A DNA stretch of 24,944 nt from an uncultured Bacilli bacterium (GTDB lineage Bacteria > Bacillota_I > Bacilli_A > RF39 > UBA660): positions 1-24,944 of the forward strand of contig CANRQD010000006.1 in the NCBI GenBank assembly GCA_947632685.1, read 5' to 3'. A program made the translations under genes and the position numbers. Below are positions 1 to 6,659 of this stretch, piece after piece; the first letter of the stretch is position 1; each line of letters begins with the position of its first letter. Under the pieces are notes generated by a model. It ran no database searches, had not been told where the DNA came from, and worked only from the letters and a program-made list of their open reading frames with translations.

Positions 1-182
1 CTTGGTACTGTTATTATTTGTTTCTCTCCCATCACTATTTCTTTATATTTCCCATTCGTACATGGCTTTTTACATCTTTCACACACTAATTTATTACTAT
101 ATTTTATTTTCTCTCTATTCTTACTTTTCTTTCCTTTCTCAGACAGTCTCCCCCGGACACTTTTGTCAATAAAAATTTGCAT
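1..182 (-). CDS. Partial ORF of unknown function, lysine-rich with CxxC motif
   Basis: An open frame of about 60 codons runs from an ATG at 182 (an in-frame ATG also sits at 206) off the left edge of the window. The protein is very basic near its start and carries a cysteine cluster, CERCKKPC followed by TNGKYKEI, at about residues 35-48, which suggests a small zinc-binding knuckle. Several codons are G/C-rich (CGG GGG AGA CTG), unlike the flanking AT-rich genes. No convincing ribosome binding site precedes either ATG, and the frame begins just after the recO terminator. The spacing of the cysteines followed by CTxGKY recalls the zinc-ligand region of some IS1182-type transposases, so it could be a 5'-truncated transposase fragment. 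That is a guess from memory and not a firm assignment. Confidence 0.35.
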   Translation of the reverse strand, partial: MQIFIDKSVRGRLSEKGKKSKNREKIKYSNKLVCERCKKPCTNGKYKEIVMGEKQIITVP

Positions 183-186
183 AACA

Positions 187-221
187 AAATAAAAAAAATA
201 ATCCATAAAATCTGAATTATT
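187..221 (-). terminator. Rho-independent terminator after recO
   Basis: On the minus strand an 8-bp stem (AATAATTC with GGATTATT, one G-T pair) and a 9-base loop are followed by a run of T. It begins two bases after the recO stop and should end the ybeY-recO operon. Confidence 0.6.
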
Positions 222-222
222 T

Positions 223-963
223 TTATACTTCCAATTTTACTATCTTTTTTAAAAAATTTTTACTTTTTAAATATATACCTGTATATCTATCATAATAATC
301 ATCTAAAAATAAATTTATTTCTTTTAATACACTACTAGATACTTCTAATTTTGTAATCTTTTCTATATCTACATAATAAAACATTCTAATTAATTTAATT
401 GCTTTATCACTAACATATCCTTGATTACTTACACAATTAGCGCATATATATCCACCTAAATTAGAATCAAGTGTTACTATATTTTTATCACTACCACATA
501 CTGCACAATAATCAATAATCGGTTTAACCCCTAAAAAATCTAATAATTTTAATTCTAATATACTAGTTAACACATCAGGATTATAACCTTCTTCTATCTT
601 TAATAATGTATTTTTACTTAAATCAAATAACTCGTTATCATCATTTTGTTTTGATACTTGAATTACTAAATCTATTATATATGATGCATATGAAAGTTTA
701 GTTAAATCCATTAAAGTATTATTAAATGAATTTATTATGTCTACACTGATTAAAGTAGATAATCCTTTTTCTTTATAATAAATATGAAACTTACCATAAA
801 TTAATTTTCTACTTACACTTCTTAGTTTACTTTTTAAATTACGACAACCTTTTGATATTACACCTATAGTTTTATGCTCCTTAGTTATTATATTTAAAAT
901 TTTACTTGATTCACTATAGTTAGTTTCACTTAATATTATTCCCTCTATTTCTTCTATTTTCAT
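223..963 (-). CDS. recO: DNA repair protein RecO
   Basis: RecO loads RecA by displacing single-strand-binding protein and anneals strands in the RecF pathway of recombinational repair. The N-terminal OB-fold opening (IEGIILSETNYSESSKIL, then TKEHKTIGVISKG) is typical. A four-cysteine zinc motif follows in the C-terminal half (CAVCG then ICANC, about residues 155-180). The length (about 246 aa) is normal. GTG (972), ATG (969) and ATG (963) are all possible starts; 963 is preferred because an AGAAG lies 8 bases upstream and it matches the family start best. The 5' end overlaps yqzL by about 38 bases, implying translational coupling. It is the last gene of the ybeY-dgkA-cdd-era-yqzL-recO operon. 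Confidence 0.93.
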   Translation of the reverse strand: MKIEEIEGIILSETNYSESSKILNIITKEHKTIGVISKGCRNLKSKLRSVSRKLIYGKFHIYYKEKGLSTLISVDIINSFNNTLMDLTKLSYASYIIDLVIQVSKQNDDNELFDLSKNTLLKIEEGYNPDVLTSILELKLLDFLGVKPIIDYCAVCGSDKNIVTLDSNLGGYICANCVSNQGYVSDKAIKLIRMFYYVDIEKITKLEVSSSVLKEINLFLDDYYDRYTGIYLKSKNFLKKIVKLEV

Positions 964-1054
964 CTTCATCACTTCTTTGATCCATGTTTTTTAATAGAAG
1001 ATAATACTTTATATCTCCTGTTTCTTTAAATAATTCCCATACTACATTATTCAT
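926..1054 (-). CDS. yqzL: YqzL family small protein
   Basis: A 42-residue ORF reading MNNVVWELFKETGDIKYYLL and on to NMDQRSDEDENRRNRGNNIK. The pattern W-x-L/V-F-x-x-TG-x-I-x-x-YLLxK is that of the YqzL family, and the gene sits between era and recO exactly as in Bacillus subtilis. A good ribosome binding site (GAGGTG) precedes the ATG. The reading frame ends with TGA inside the start of recO, overlapping it in a different frame. The molecular role of YqzL is not known. The C-terminal half is highly charged and probably disordered. Confidence 0.85.
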   Translation of the reverse strand: MNNVVWELFKETGDIKYYLLLKNMDQRSDEDENRRNRGNNIK

Positions 1055-1095
1055 ATTATCACCTCTATTATTATAGTGGTAATATAAATTAATTT

Positions 1096-1983
1096 TTATT
1101 CAGATTCATCTAAACCTAATTCCTCAAAATATTTTTCACTATCTCTCCAATTTTTTAAAGTTTTTACATATGTTTCCAAATAAACTTTTTTACCTAAAAA
1201 TTTTTCCATATCATATCTAGCACGTGTTCCAATTTCTTTTAACATAGAACCTTGCTTACCAATAATAATTTTTTTAATGTTATCTCTATCTACAACAATT
1301 AATACCTGGATATTTACTATATCATCTAACTCTTCAAAACTTTCTACATAGCAAGTTACTGAATGTGGAATTTCATCACGAGTTAATTCCAATACTTTTT
1401 CACGAACTAATTCTGCCATAATGAATCTTGTTGATACATTAGTTAATTCATCTTCATCATATATTTTTTCAGACACTTCTAAATTATTCTTTATACATCT
1501 TATTAATGTATCTATATTGTTTCCATCAAATGCAGAAATAGGAATTATCTCTTTAAAATCATATAATTTTTTTAAATTATCTATATCCTTTAATAATCTA
1601 GTTTTATCTTTTACTTTATCAATTTTATTTAATAGTAAAAATATTGGTATATCTCTATCCTTTATTCTATTAAGAATAAATTCATCACCTTTACCATATC
1701 CTTTATCAATATCTATTAAAAATAATATAATATCTACTCCTTCTGTATTTGTATAGGCTTTTTTATTTAATAAATTACCTAACTTATGAGTAGGTTTATG
1801 GATTCCTGGTGTATCAACAAAAATTATTTGTGAATCTTTATCATTATATATACCATTAATAATATTTCTAGTAGTTCCTGCTTTATCTGATGTTATTGCA
1901 AGTTTTGTTCCTAAAATTTTATTTAAAAGTGTTGACTTACCTACATTAGGTCTTCCCACTAAACTTACAAAACCGCATTTCAT
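1096..1983 (-). CDS. era: GTPase Era
   Basis: Era binds the 3' end of 16S rRNA and assists maturation of the 30S subunit. Visible motifs are G1 GRPNVGKST (residues 10-18), the TT of switch I near 38-39, G3 DTPG (58-61), G4 NKID (120-123) and G5 SA at about 150. The C-terminal KH domain has the IIIGKQGSMLKEIG loop. Length 295 aa is typical. The ATG overlaps the cdd stop as ATGA, so the two genes are probably coupled; a GAGGAAG precedes the start. yqzL and recO follow. Confidence 0.97.
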   Translation of the reverse strand: MKCGFVSLVGRPNVGKSTLLNKILGTKLAITSDKAGTTRNIINGIYNDKDSQIIFVDTPGIHKPTHKLGNLLNKKAYTNTEGVDIILFLIDIDKGYGKGDEFILNRIKDRDIPIFLLLNKIDKVKDKTRLLKDIDNLKKLYDFKEIIPISAFDGNNIDTLIRCIKNNLEVSEKIYDEDELTNVSTRFIMAELVREKVLELTRDEIPHSVTCYVESFEELDDIVNIQVLIVVDRDNIKKIIIGKQGSMLKEIGTRARYDMEKFLGKKVYLETYVKTLKNWRDSEKYFEELGLDESE

Positions 1984-2366
1984 ATTAAATCTTCCTCACC
2001 AAATGGATATGGACATAATTCTCCTACAGTATAGTCTTTTATATCTCCTTTATTAGAACAACAATGAACTATACAATCTTTATCAAATAATTCAGAAATA
2101 ACTTGACGACACTCAAAACATGGTGTACCTATTTCTCCAGATGATACCATTACATATAATTCTTTGAAATCACCTTTTTTATAGCCATTACTTATTGCAG
2201 CTAAGATAGCACTTCTTTCAGCACATATAGATGAACCATAAGCTGCATTTTCAACATTTACTCCATTAAATTCTTTTAAATCCTTCATTATAGCAATAGC
2301 ACTTACTGCATAATTAGAATATGGACTATAACTATTTTTTTGTAATTGTTTTAACTTTTCTATCAT
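1980..2366 (-). CDS. cdd: Cytidine deaminase
   Basis: Deaminates cytidine and deoxycytidine to uridine and deoxyuridine in pyrimidine salvage. The zinc site is intact: C48-A-E50 (in ICAERSA) supplies one ligand and the catalytic glutamate, and PCFEC (C83 and C86) supplies the other two ligands. The substrate-binding NVENAAYG precedes it. At 128 aa it is the small tetrameric type. It overlaps dgkA upstream and era downstream by 4 bases each (ATGA), placing it in a tightly coupled operon, in the same order as in Bacillus. Confidence 0.96.
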   Translation of the reverse strand: MIEKLKQLQKNSYSPYSNYAVSAIAIMKDLKEFNGVNVENAAYGSSICAERSAILAAISNGYKKGDFKELYVMVSSGEIGTPCFECRQVISELFDKDCIVHCCSNKGDIKDYTVGELCPYPFGEEDLI

Positions 2367-2773
2367 AATAATTCTCCTATAAATAATATAATTTTTGGAA
2401 TAAAAATAATTAATCCTACTATTGCAGATATCATTGCAAAAACAAGTACACCTGCTGCTGCAGTATCTTTAGCTATTTTAGCATATGGATTTTTTTCTAA
2501 TGTAACTAAATCAACTGCATTCTCTATAGCGGTATTAAAAAATTCAGCCATTAAAACTAATCCTATCAAAATTACACATATAATAAATTCTAATTTACTT
2601 AATTTTAAAATAAATCCAAATAATAAAACTAATATAGCAACAACAGTATGAATTCTCAAATTTTGCTCATCTTTGTATGCAGATACAATTCCTTTAAAAG
2701 CATATTTAAAACTATTTATCAATCTTTTTTTGTCTAATTTAATATTATTTTTCTCTTTTGATTTGGCATTCAT
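2363..2773 (-). CDS. dgkA: Undecaprenol/diacylglycerol kinase (DgkA family)
   Basis: Small integral membrane kinase. In Gram-positive bacteria this family mostly phosphorylates undecaprenol to replenish the lipid carrier for wall synthesis. The signature AEFFNTAIENAVDLVT (residues 76-91; E77, N80, E84, N85, D88) and AKDTAAAGVL (101-110) hold the ATP/Mg sites. Three membrane helices are visible, at about 42-58, 62-78 and 107-130. The N terminus has extra lysines. It overlaps the end of ybeY by 29 bases and cdd by 4 bases. Confidence 0.93.
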   Translation of the reverse strand: MNAKSKEKNNIKLDKKRLINSFKYAFKGIVSAYKDEQNLRIHTVVAILVLLFGFILKLSKLEFIICVILIGLVLMAEFFNTAIENAVDLVTLEKNPYAKIAKDTAAAGVLVFAMISAIVGLIIFIPKIILFIGELL

Positions 2774-3200
2774 TTAGTACTTCCTCCTGTTTTGTAAACA
2801 TTACTTTTTCTTCTTCTTTGTTTGTATGATCATATCCTAATAAATGATAAAACCCATGAACAGCTAAAAAACATATTTCTCTTAGAAATGAATGATTATA
2901 CATTTTTGCTTGTTCTATAGCTTTATCAACTGATATATATATATCACCTAAAATATCAGTATCAACTGCACTTATCACTTTATCTTCATCATCTAAAGCA
3001 AATGTTATAACATCAGTTTCTCTATCAATATTACGATAAGTTTTATTTAAGTTATGTATATAATTATTATCTACTATTATAATATTAAATTCCACATTTT
3101 TTAATTTTTCTTTTTTTACAGCATATTCTAAAACTTTTCTTACTGTTTCTAATTCAGCTATTTCTTTTTCTGTTTCATTAAATATTTCTATATTATTCAT
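2745..3200 (-). CDS. ybeY: Endoribonuclease YbeY (rRNA maturation factor)
   Basis: Metal-dependent endoribonuclease involved in 16S rRNA 3'-end processing and ribosome quality control. The three-histidine zinc motif is present as HGFYHLLGYDH (H115, H119, H125). The TDVITFA and LGDIYIS strands lie upstream. In most relatives the residue before the second His is Leu, and here it is Tyr118; the ligands themselves are intact. Length 151 aa is normal. It is the first gene of the housekeeping operon, with a candidate promoter at 3233-3261 and a weak AAAGG ribosome binding site. Confidence 0.94.
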   Translation of the reverse strand: MNNIEIFNETEKEIAELETVRKVLEYAVKKEKLKNVEFNIIIVDNNYIHNLNKTYRNIDRETDVITFALDDEDKVISAVDTDILGDIYISVDKAIEQAKMYNHSFLREICFLAVHGFYHLLGYDHTNKEEEKVMFTKQEEVLNECQIKREK

Positions 3201-3232
3201 ATAATTGCCTTTCTAATAACGTTTCTTACTAA

Positions 3233-3261
3233 AGTTTACTATATTTATTAGTTTTATTCAA
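3233..3261 (-). promoter_or_regulatory. Candidate sigma-A promoter for ybeY-recO operon
   Basis: TTGAAT (-35, 3261-3256), a 17-base spacer, then TAAACT (-10, 3238-3233), about 33 bases before the ybeY ATG. The -10 matches only 4 of 6 consensus positions, so strength is uncertain. Confidence 0.45.
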
Positions 3262-3274
3262 GATTATGAAATAA

Positions 3275-3871
3275 TTATATTAAGGTTACAATTCCTATTA
3301 ATACTATAATAGATATTATATTTAAAAATAACTCAGATTTCATAAATTTCGGAAGTTTACTAGCAATTTCTTTCATAAATGAATATATTAAAAATCCTAT
3401 AAAGCCACCTAATATATTTAAAATAATATCATCAACATCAAATACTCTACCTATAGCCATTTGAACTGATTCTATAGAAACTGATGCGATAAATGATAAT
3501 ATTAATATAGTAGATTTTTTTTCAATATTTATATAATGACTTGTAAAAAAACCAAAAGGTAAAAAGAGTAACATATTACCTAGAACATTTTTTAAAAATA
3601 ATCTACTACCAATTTTATATCTAAATATTTCTTTAAATGGAATATAGTTATTTGTACTCCATGACACATCATCTTGAAATGTAACAACTTGGAATAGGCA
3701 TAATATATAAATTATAAATGATAACATTAACAACTCTTTATATAAATATAAGTGCTTACCACTTTTTATTAAATAAGTAACTCTTAATGATACTAAAATA
3801 ACTATTGATATTATAATCATTGGCCATGTAAGATTTATAAGTCCTTGAATTGATTTATTAATTTGAGTCAT
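3275..3871 (-). CDS. VanZ-family membrane protein
   Basis: A 198-aa membrane protein with about five hydrophobic helices. The VanZ signature is present: a loop with NYIPF, then VLGNMLLFLPFGFF (about residues 95-108), and ESVQMAIGRVFDVDDIILNILGG (about 134-156) with the conserved E-x-x-Q, GR-x-F-D-x-DD and N-x-x-G. VanZ itself gives low-level teicoplanin resistance by an unknown route, and most chromosomal relatives have no assigned role. The start overlaps the end of yqfD by 14 bases, so it is likely co-transcribed with yqfC-yqfD. It occupies the place where Bacillus has phoH and yqfF. Confidence 0.88.
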   Translation of the reverse strand: MTQINKSIQGLINLTWPMIIISIVILVSLRVTYLIKSGKHLYLYKELLMLSFIIYILCLFQVVTFQDDVSWSTNNYIPFKEIFRYKIGSRLFLKNVLGNMLLFLPFGFFTSHYINIEKKSTILILSFIASVSIESVQMAIGRVFDVDDIILNILGGFIGFLIYSFMKEIASKLPKFMKSELFLNIISIIVLIGIVTLI

Positions 3872-5039
3872 TTTCTTCTCCCTCTTTAATCTTTTCTATA
3901 TCAATATCTTCAATAGATTCAGATTCTGTTATGTCTTCTTTTACTTTATAAAATATATCTATTTCTATTTTACTCTTTTTTTCTACCTTTTTCAAAACTT
4001 TTTTATCTATAATAGTATCGTCTTTTCCTAATTTCTGTTTTAATTTATTTATTCCAATTTTAATGGCCTCTTTTTCTACATTATCTATATTATATTTTTT
4101 ATCTGTAATATTAGTTTCTTTTATATTTGCATAATTTAGAGATATTGGAATAATTCTATTTGACAATAGTGAGATTCTTTCTAATTTATAATTTTTATAT
4201 TTAGGAGGAAATAAAAATATACTTTTATTAAATAAATTTAATTCTATTCTATGAGTACTTTTACCAGTTGGAATTTCACTAACATAATGTTTTGGTAACT
4301 CTATTTTTACTGTATACCAAACTTCTCCAAAAACTTCTCCTTCTGCCCTTACTTTAGTCATAGGTTTTTCATCTCTAGTTATAATTCCACTTATTAATAC
4401 TTCCCCTTTTTCAACATAATCATATTTTTTCTTTCTTACTTCTCCATGAGTTGCAGAAATATTTAATATCATAGCACTTTTTTTAGCAATTATATTTTGA
4501 GTTTTAGTATTTTTTTTAACATTATTTTTTATCCTTTCTTCTACTTTTACAATGTATTTTGTACCAACTGATTCTATTTCCAACCATTCTATTCTATCAA
4601 TTTCTTTTCTTAATATTTTTCTTTTTATTTCTTCTTTTTTATCATAGCTAACTTTAAATCTATATTTTCTAATACCATACTCTTCTAAATCATTTCTAAT
4701 TATATCTCTAATTTCACTTTTTGAATGCTCTATTTTTATATCAAAAATCATATTTGACAATATTTTTAAAACTATAACTCCAATAAATAAACAGATGATA
4801 AATATATAATATTTTTTTAATAAATGTTTATATTTAATAGCTCCATATTCTTCTACTATTGTTATTTTATAAGTTGTTTTTTTCTTATTAATTAAATTAT
4901 ATCCAATATCATCTACTATTATTATAATCGAATTATCTTTAGTTTCCATGCTATAAATATAAATTTTTTCTTTTATCAAATTTTTTATAAATCTTTTTGG
5001 ATCTTTACCTTCTATTTTTAATTTATATCTACTATTCAT
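3858..5039 (-). CDS. yqfD: Sporulation protein YqfD
   Basis: YqfD is a single-pass membrane protein of the mother-cell (sigma-E) programme. The protein has an N-terminal soluble part (1-75), one membrane helix at about 77-97 (IFIICLFIGVIVLKIL), and a long extracytoplasmic region. That region contains the family blocks IEWLEIESVGTKYIVKVEER and GEVLISGIITRDE. The C-terminal tail is acidic. Length 393 aa is typical. Its start overlaps the end of yqfC by 8 bases and the VanZ gene overlaps its end. Pairing with YqfC is the usual arrangement in spore formers. The biochemical role is not established. Confidence 0.9.
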   Translation of the reverse strand: MNSRYKLKIEGKDPKRFIKNLIKEKIYIYSMETKDNSIIIIVDDIGYNLINKKKTTYKITIVEEYGAIKYKHLLKKYYIFIICLFIGVIVLKILSNMIFDIKIEHSKSEIRDIIRNDLEEYGIRKYRFKVSYDKKEEIKRKILRKEIDRIEWLEIESVGTKYIVKVEERIKNNVKKNTKTQNIIAKKSAMILNISATHGEVRKKKYDYVEKGEVLISGIITRDEKPMTKVRAEGEVFGEVWYTVKIELPKHYVSEIPTGKSTHRIELNLFNKSIFLFPPKYKNYKLERISLLSNRIIPISLNYANIKETNITDKKYNIDNVEKEAIKIGINKLKQKLGKDDTIIDKKVLKKVEKKSKIEIDIFYKVKEDITESESIEDIDIEKIKEGEENDSN

Positions 5040-5274
5040 CAGATTCTACCTCTACTAATATAACTTTTCCACTTATTAATAGTTCATTATCTAATAACTT
5101 ATTTAATGATAAGTTTTCTCCTTTTATAATTAATCTACCATCTGGAGTTAATAAAGATATTCTTTCATTTTCTAATGCAATTATCTGTAAATAGTTTGTA
5201 ATATATATTCTATCTTTAAAAATAGTTAGTCTAAATTCGCTATCATTTATATATTCCTTTATTCTATTAAACAT
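5032..5274 (-). CDS. yqfC: Sporulation protein YqfC
   Basis: An 80-residue protein that matches YqfC (FKDRIYITNYLQIIALENERI, then LTPDGRLIIKGENL). The family contains a short beta-rich domain, always next to yqfD. The longer frame begins at 5349, but those extra 25 residues run through the yqeY terminator. The ATG at 5274 has an AGGTGA ribosome binding site and the family length, so it is preferred. The gene is separated from yqeY by a strong terminator, so it should have its own promoter in 5275-5320; I did not find a clear consensus there. It overlaps yqfD by 8 bases. Confidence 0.88.
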   Translation of the reverse strand: MFNRIKEYINDSEFRLTIFKDRIYITNYLQIIALENERISLLTPDGRLIIKGENLSLNKLLDNELLISGKVILVEVESDE

Positions 5275-5320
5275 AAAATCACCTATTAAAGAATATGTTA
5301 TTAAGTTATGTTTAATTATG

Positions 5321-5352
5321 AAAAATAAAAATTGATAATTTCTTATCAATTT
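5321..5352 (-). terminator. Rho-independent terminator after yqeY
   Basis: A perfect 10-bp stem (AAATTGATAA / TTATCAATTT) with a GAAA loop, followed on the minus strand by TTATTTTT. It spans the end of yqeY and separates yqeY from yqfC. Confidence 0.8.
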
Positions 5353-5786
5353 AATTTAGATTTAATTATTTCACTTACTTTTTTCATATCAGCTTTACCT
5401 TTTACTTTAGGTGTTAAGTCTTTCATTACTTTACCCATATCTTTTATACTTAAAGCATTTGTTTCTTTTATTACATTATCTATAATAGTAATAATTTCTT
5501 CATCACTTAATTGTTCTGGTAAATAATCTTTTAGGATTTTTAATTCTTCCTCTGTTTGTTGTATTAAATCTTCTCTCTCTGCCTTTTTAAATTCTTCTAA
5601 TGAATCATTTCTCATCTTAACTTGTTTATTTACAACATCAATTAATAAATCATCATTTATTTCTTTTTTGCTATCAATTCTTTCTTTATCAAGAGCTGCC
5701 TTTACCATTCTAATAACTGTTAATTTATCTTTATCTTTATTTTTCATAGCATCTATCATATCTTTTTTTAATTTTTCTACTAACAT
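5346..5786 (-). CDS. yqeY: GatB/YqeY domain-containing protein
   Basis: A 146-aa helical protein related to the tail domain of amidotransferase subunit GatB, thought to interact with tRNA or the translation machinery. The family pattern is clear: LKKDMIDAMKNKDKDKLTVIRMVKAA at the start, then EELKILKDYLPEQLSDEEI in the middle and MGKVMKDLTPKVKGKADM near the end. It follows rpsU, the usual order in Firmicutes. A terminator lies between the two genes, and yqeY has its own candidate promoter (5805-5833). Confidence 0.93.
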   Translation of the reverse strand: MLVEKLKKDMIDAMKNKDKDKLTVIRMVKAALDKERIDSKKEINDDLLIDVVNKQVKMRNDSLEEFKKAEREDLIQQTEEELKILKDYLPEQLSDEEIITIIDNVIKETNALSIKDMGKVMKDLTPKVKGKADMKKVSEIIKSKLN

Positions 5787-5804
5787 ATAATCATCTCCCT
5801 ACTC

Positions 5805-5833
5805 ATTATACTAAATATTTATAATTTTGAAAA
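5805..5833 (-). promoter_or_regulatory. Candidate sigma-A promoter for yqeY
   Basis: TTTTCA (-35), a 17-base spacer and a consensus TATAAT (-10, 5810-5805), about 19 bases before the yqeY ATG. The -10 is perfect and the -35 matches 4 of 6. Confidence 0.55.
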
Positions 5834-5882
5834 TAGAATTTTTTATTATTATTTTTGATTATTTTGTTACATTACATTTTAT

Positions 5883-5913
5883 AAAAAATAGAGATTAAAT
5901 TTAATCTCTATTT
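5883..5913 (-). terminator. Rho-independent terminator after rpsU
   Basis: A perfect inverted repeat of about 14 bp per arm centred at 5899/5900 (arms AAATAGAGATTAAA and its complement), followed on the minus strand by TTTTTTAT. It includes the last codons and stop of rpsU. Confidence 0.85.
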
Positions 5914-6104
5914 GATCTTTCTTTTTTATCTCTTTTTCTAGAATTTTTTATTCCTTCTTTTTTGGCATTACGTCTTCTAACACCTGGTTTATCGTAACAC
6001 TCTCTTTTTTTACATTCTGAAGGGACTCCGTCTTTAGCTACTTTTTGTTTTAATTTTCTTAATGCTTGATCCAAATTTCCTCTAACGGTTACTTTCGTTG
6101 CCAC
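5901..6104 (-). CDS. rpsU: 30S ribosomal protein S21
   Basis: Small basic ribosomal protein bS21 (67 aa) of the 30S platform near the anti-Shine-Dalgarno sequence. The conserved N-terminal part (TKVTVRGN, then ALRKLKQKV) and the YDKPGVRRRNAKKEGIKNSRKR tail are diagnostic. The start is GTG at 6104, with a strong GGGAGGG ribosome binding site 5 bases upstream; the ATG two bases earlier is in another frame. A near-consensus promoter (6137-6165) and a terminator (5883-5913) make it a single-gene unit. Confidence 0.96.
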   Translation of the reverse strand: MATKVTVRGNLDQALRKLKQKVAKDGVPSECKKRECYDKPGVRRRNAKKEGIKNSRKRDKKERSNRD

Positions 6105-6136
6105 ATTATCCCTCCCTTCGTTTTTTTCTAAAATTG

Positions 6137-6165
6137 ATTATAACAAAGATTTCTTTTATTTTCAA
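6137..6165 (-). promoter_or_regulatory. Sigma-A promoter for rpsU
   Basis: TTGAAA (-35, 6165-6160), a 17-base spacer and TATAAT (-10, 6142-6137), with a short leader of about 25 bases before the GTG start. This is one of the best matches in the window. Confidence 0.8.
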
Positions 6166-6190
6166 GGATTTTCGACAAGTTTTTTTATAT

Positions 6191-6364
6191 TTATAAAAAA
6201 GTCGTTACAATTTCATATATACTTCGAATAAAAATACCAAAATATTTTCCTAACATATATATAAATAAGATTATATAATAAACAACTGGTAATAAAAATA
6301 ATAACCCTATTATAATACATTTTATTTTATATTTAGTAAATAAATTCCTTATTTTAATGGACAT
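6191..6364 (-). CDS. Small hydrophobic protein, candidate immunity protein
   Basis: A 57-residue ORF starting MSIKIRNLFTKYKIKC. A basic N terminus is followed by a long hydrophobic stretch (about residues 17-40, then 42-55), consistent with one or two membrane helices. The ATG lies inside the end of precursor peptide B, in another frame (16-base overlap), so translation is probably coupled. Bacteriocin operons usually carry a short membrane protein that protects the producer, and position and shape fit that role. I recognise no family, so the immunity assignment is inference. No clear terminator follows; the rpsU promoter begins about 25 bases downstream. Confidence 0.6.
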   Translation of the reverse strand: MSIKIRNLFTKYKIKCIIIGLLFLLPVVYYIILFIYMLGKYFGIFIRSIYEIVTTFL

Positions 6365-6522
6365 ATATTGCCTTCAGCTATTCTTCTAATTGCAGAACCT
6401 ACTCCACGACCGGCATCAACAAACAATTCAATTACATCAATAAATGCTTTTATAACTGTTCCAGATACCGTATCTCCTCCACCTGTAATGCAATCTAATT
6501 TGTCTATATTTATTTTTTTCAA
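6349..6522 (-). CDS. Double-glycine leader bacteriocin-like precursor, peptide B
   Basis: A 57-codon ORF starting at TTG, which overlaps the stop of peptide A (TTGA). The leader MKKINIDKLDCITGG (15 residues) has the hydrophobic spacing and GG end expected for cleavage by a C39 peptidase. The predicted mature peptide has 42 residues, starts GDTVSGTVIKAFIDVIELF, and has an amphipathic middle and a GRGVGSAIRRIAEGNICPLK tail with small-residue G-x-x-G spacing and a single cysteine near its end. Similar peptides occur as class II bacteriocins, but activity here is inferred. TTG is the only start that keeps a full leader. Confidence 0.75.
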   Translation of the reverse strand: MKKINIDKLDCITGGGDTVSGTVIKAFIDVIELFVDAGRGVGSAIRRIAEGNICPLK

Positions 6523-6659
6523 CTTTCACAAGATTTAGGATGTACTATTCCATCTACTAGACCAGATATAAATATAACTATAGAGGCTATACCTAAAGCA
6601 GCCCAAGTAGAAAATCCTCCCTCTATCCTTTCTAATTCTTTATTATTTATTTTATTCAT
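6519..6659 (-). CDS. Double-glycine leader bacteriocin-like precursor, peptide A
   Basis: A 46-residue ORF. The leader MNKINNKELERIEGG is a textbook double-glycine leader (Leu and Ile at the expected spacing before GG). The predicted mature part is 31 residues: it starts FSTWAALGIASIVIFISGLV, which is strongly hydrophobic, and ends DGIVHPKSCES with one cysteine. The ATG overlaps the stop of the accessory gene (TAATG) and has an excellent AAGGAGG ribosome binding site. Next to a C39-type exporter this is very probably an exported, leader-cleaved peptide, either a bacteriocin or a signal. Confidence 0.82.
   Translation of the reverse strand: MNKINNKELERIEGGFSTWAALGIASIVIFISGLVDGIVHPKSCES

Noticed and set aside
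1421..1756. Plus-strand frame opposite era
   Set aside because: Shadow of a highly conserved gene.
2838..2870. YbeY Leu-to-Tyr change in the HGxLHLxGYDH motif as a sign of inactivity
   Set aside because: All three zinc-binding histidines and the Asp are present, so loss of function is not supported.
5275..5320. Sigma-E promoter ahead of yqfC
   Set aside because: CATATTCT and TCATAAT are present but the spacing (17 bases) is too long for sigma-E; not supported.
6170..6200. Possible terminator after the bacteriocin operon
   Set aside because: The pairing CGAC...GTCG with AT-rich arms needs a bulge and has no following T run, so it is not convincing; read-through to rpsU is possible.
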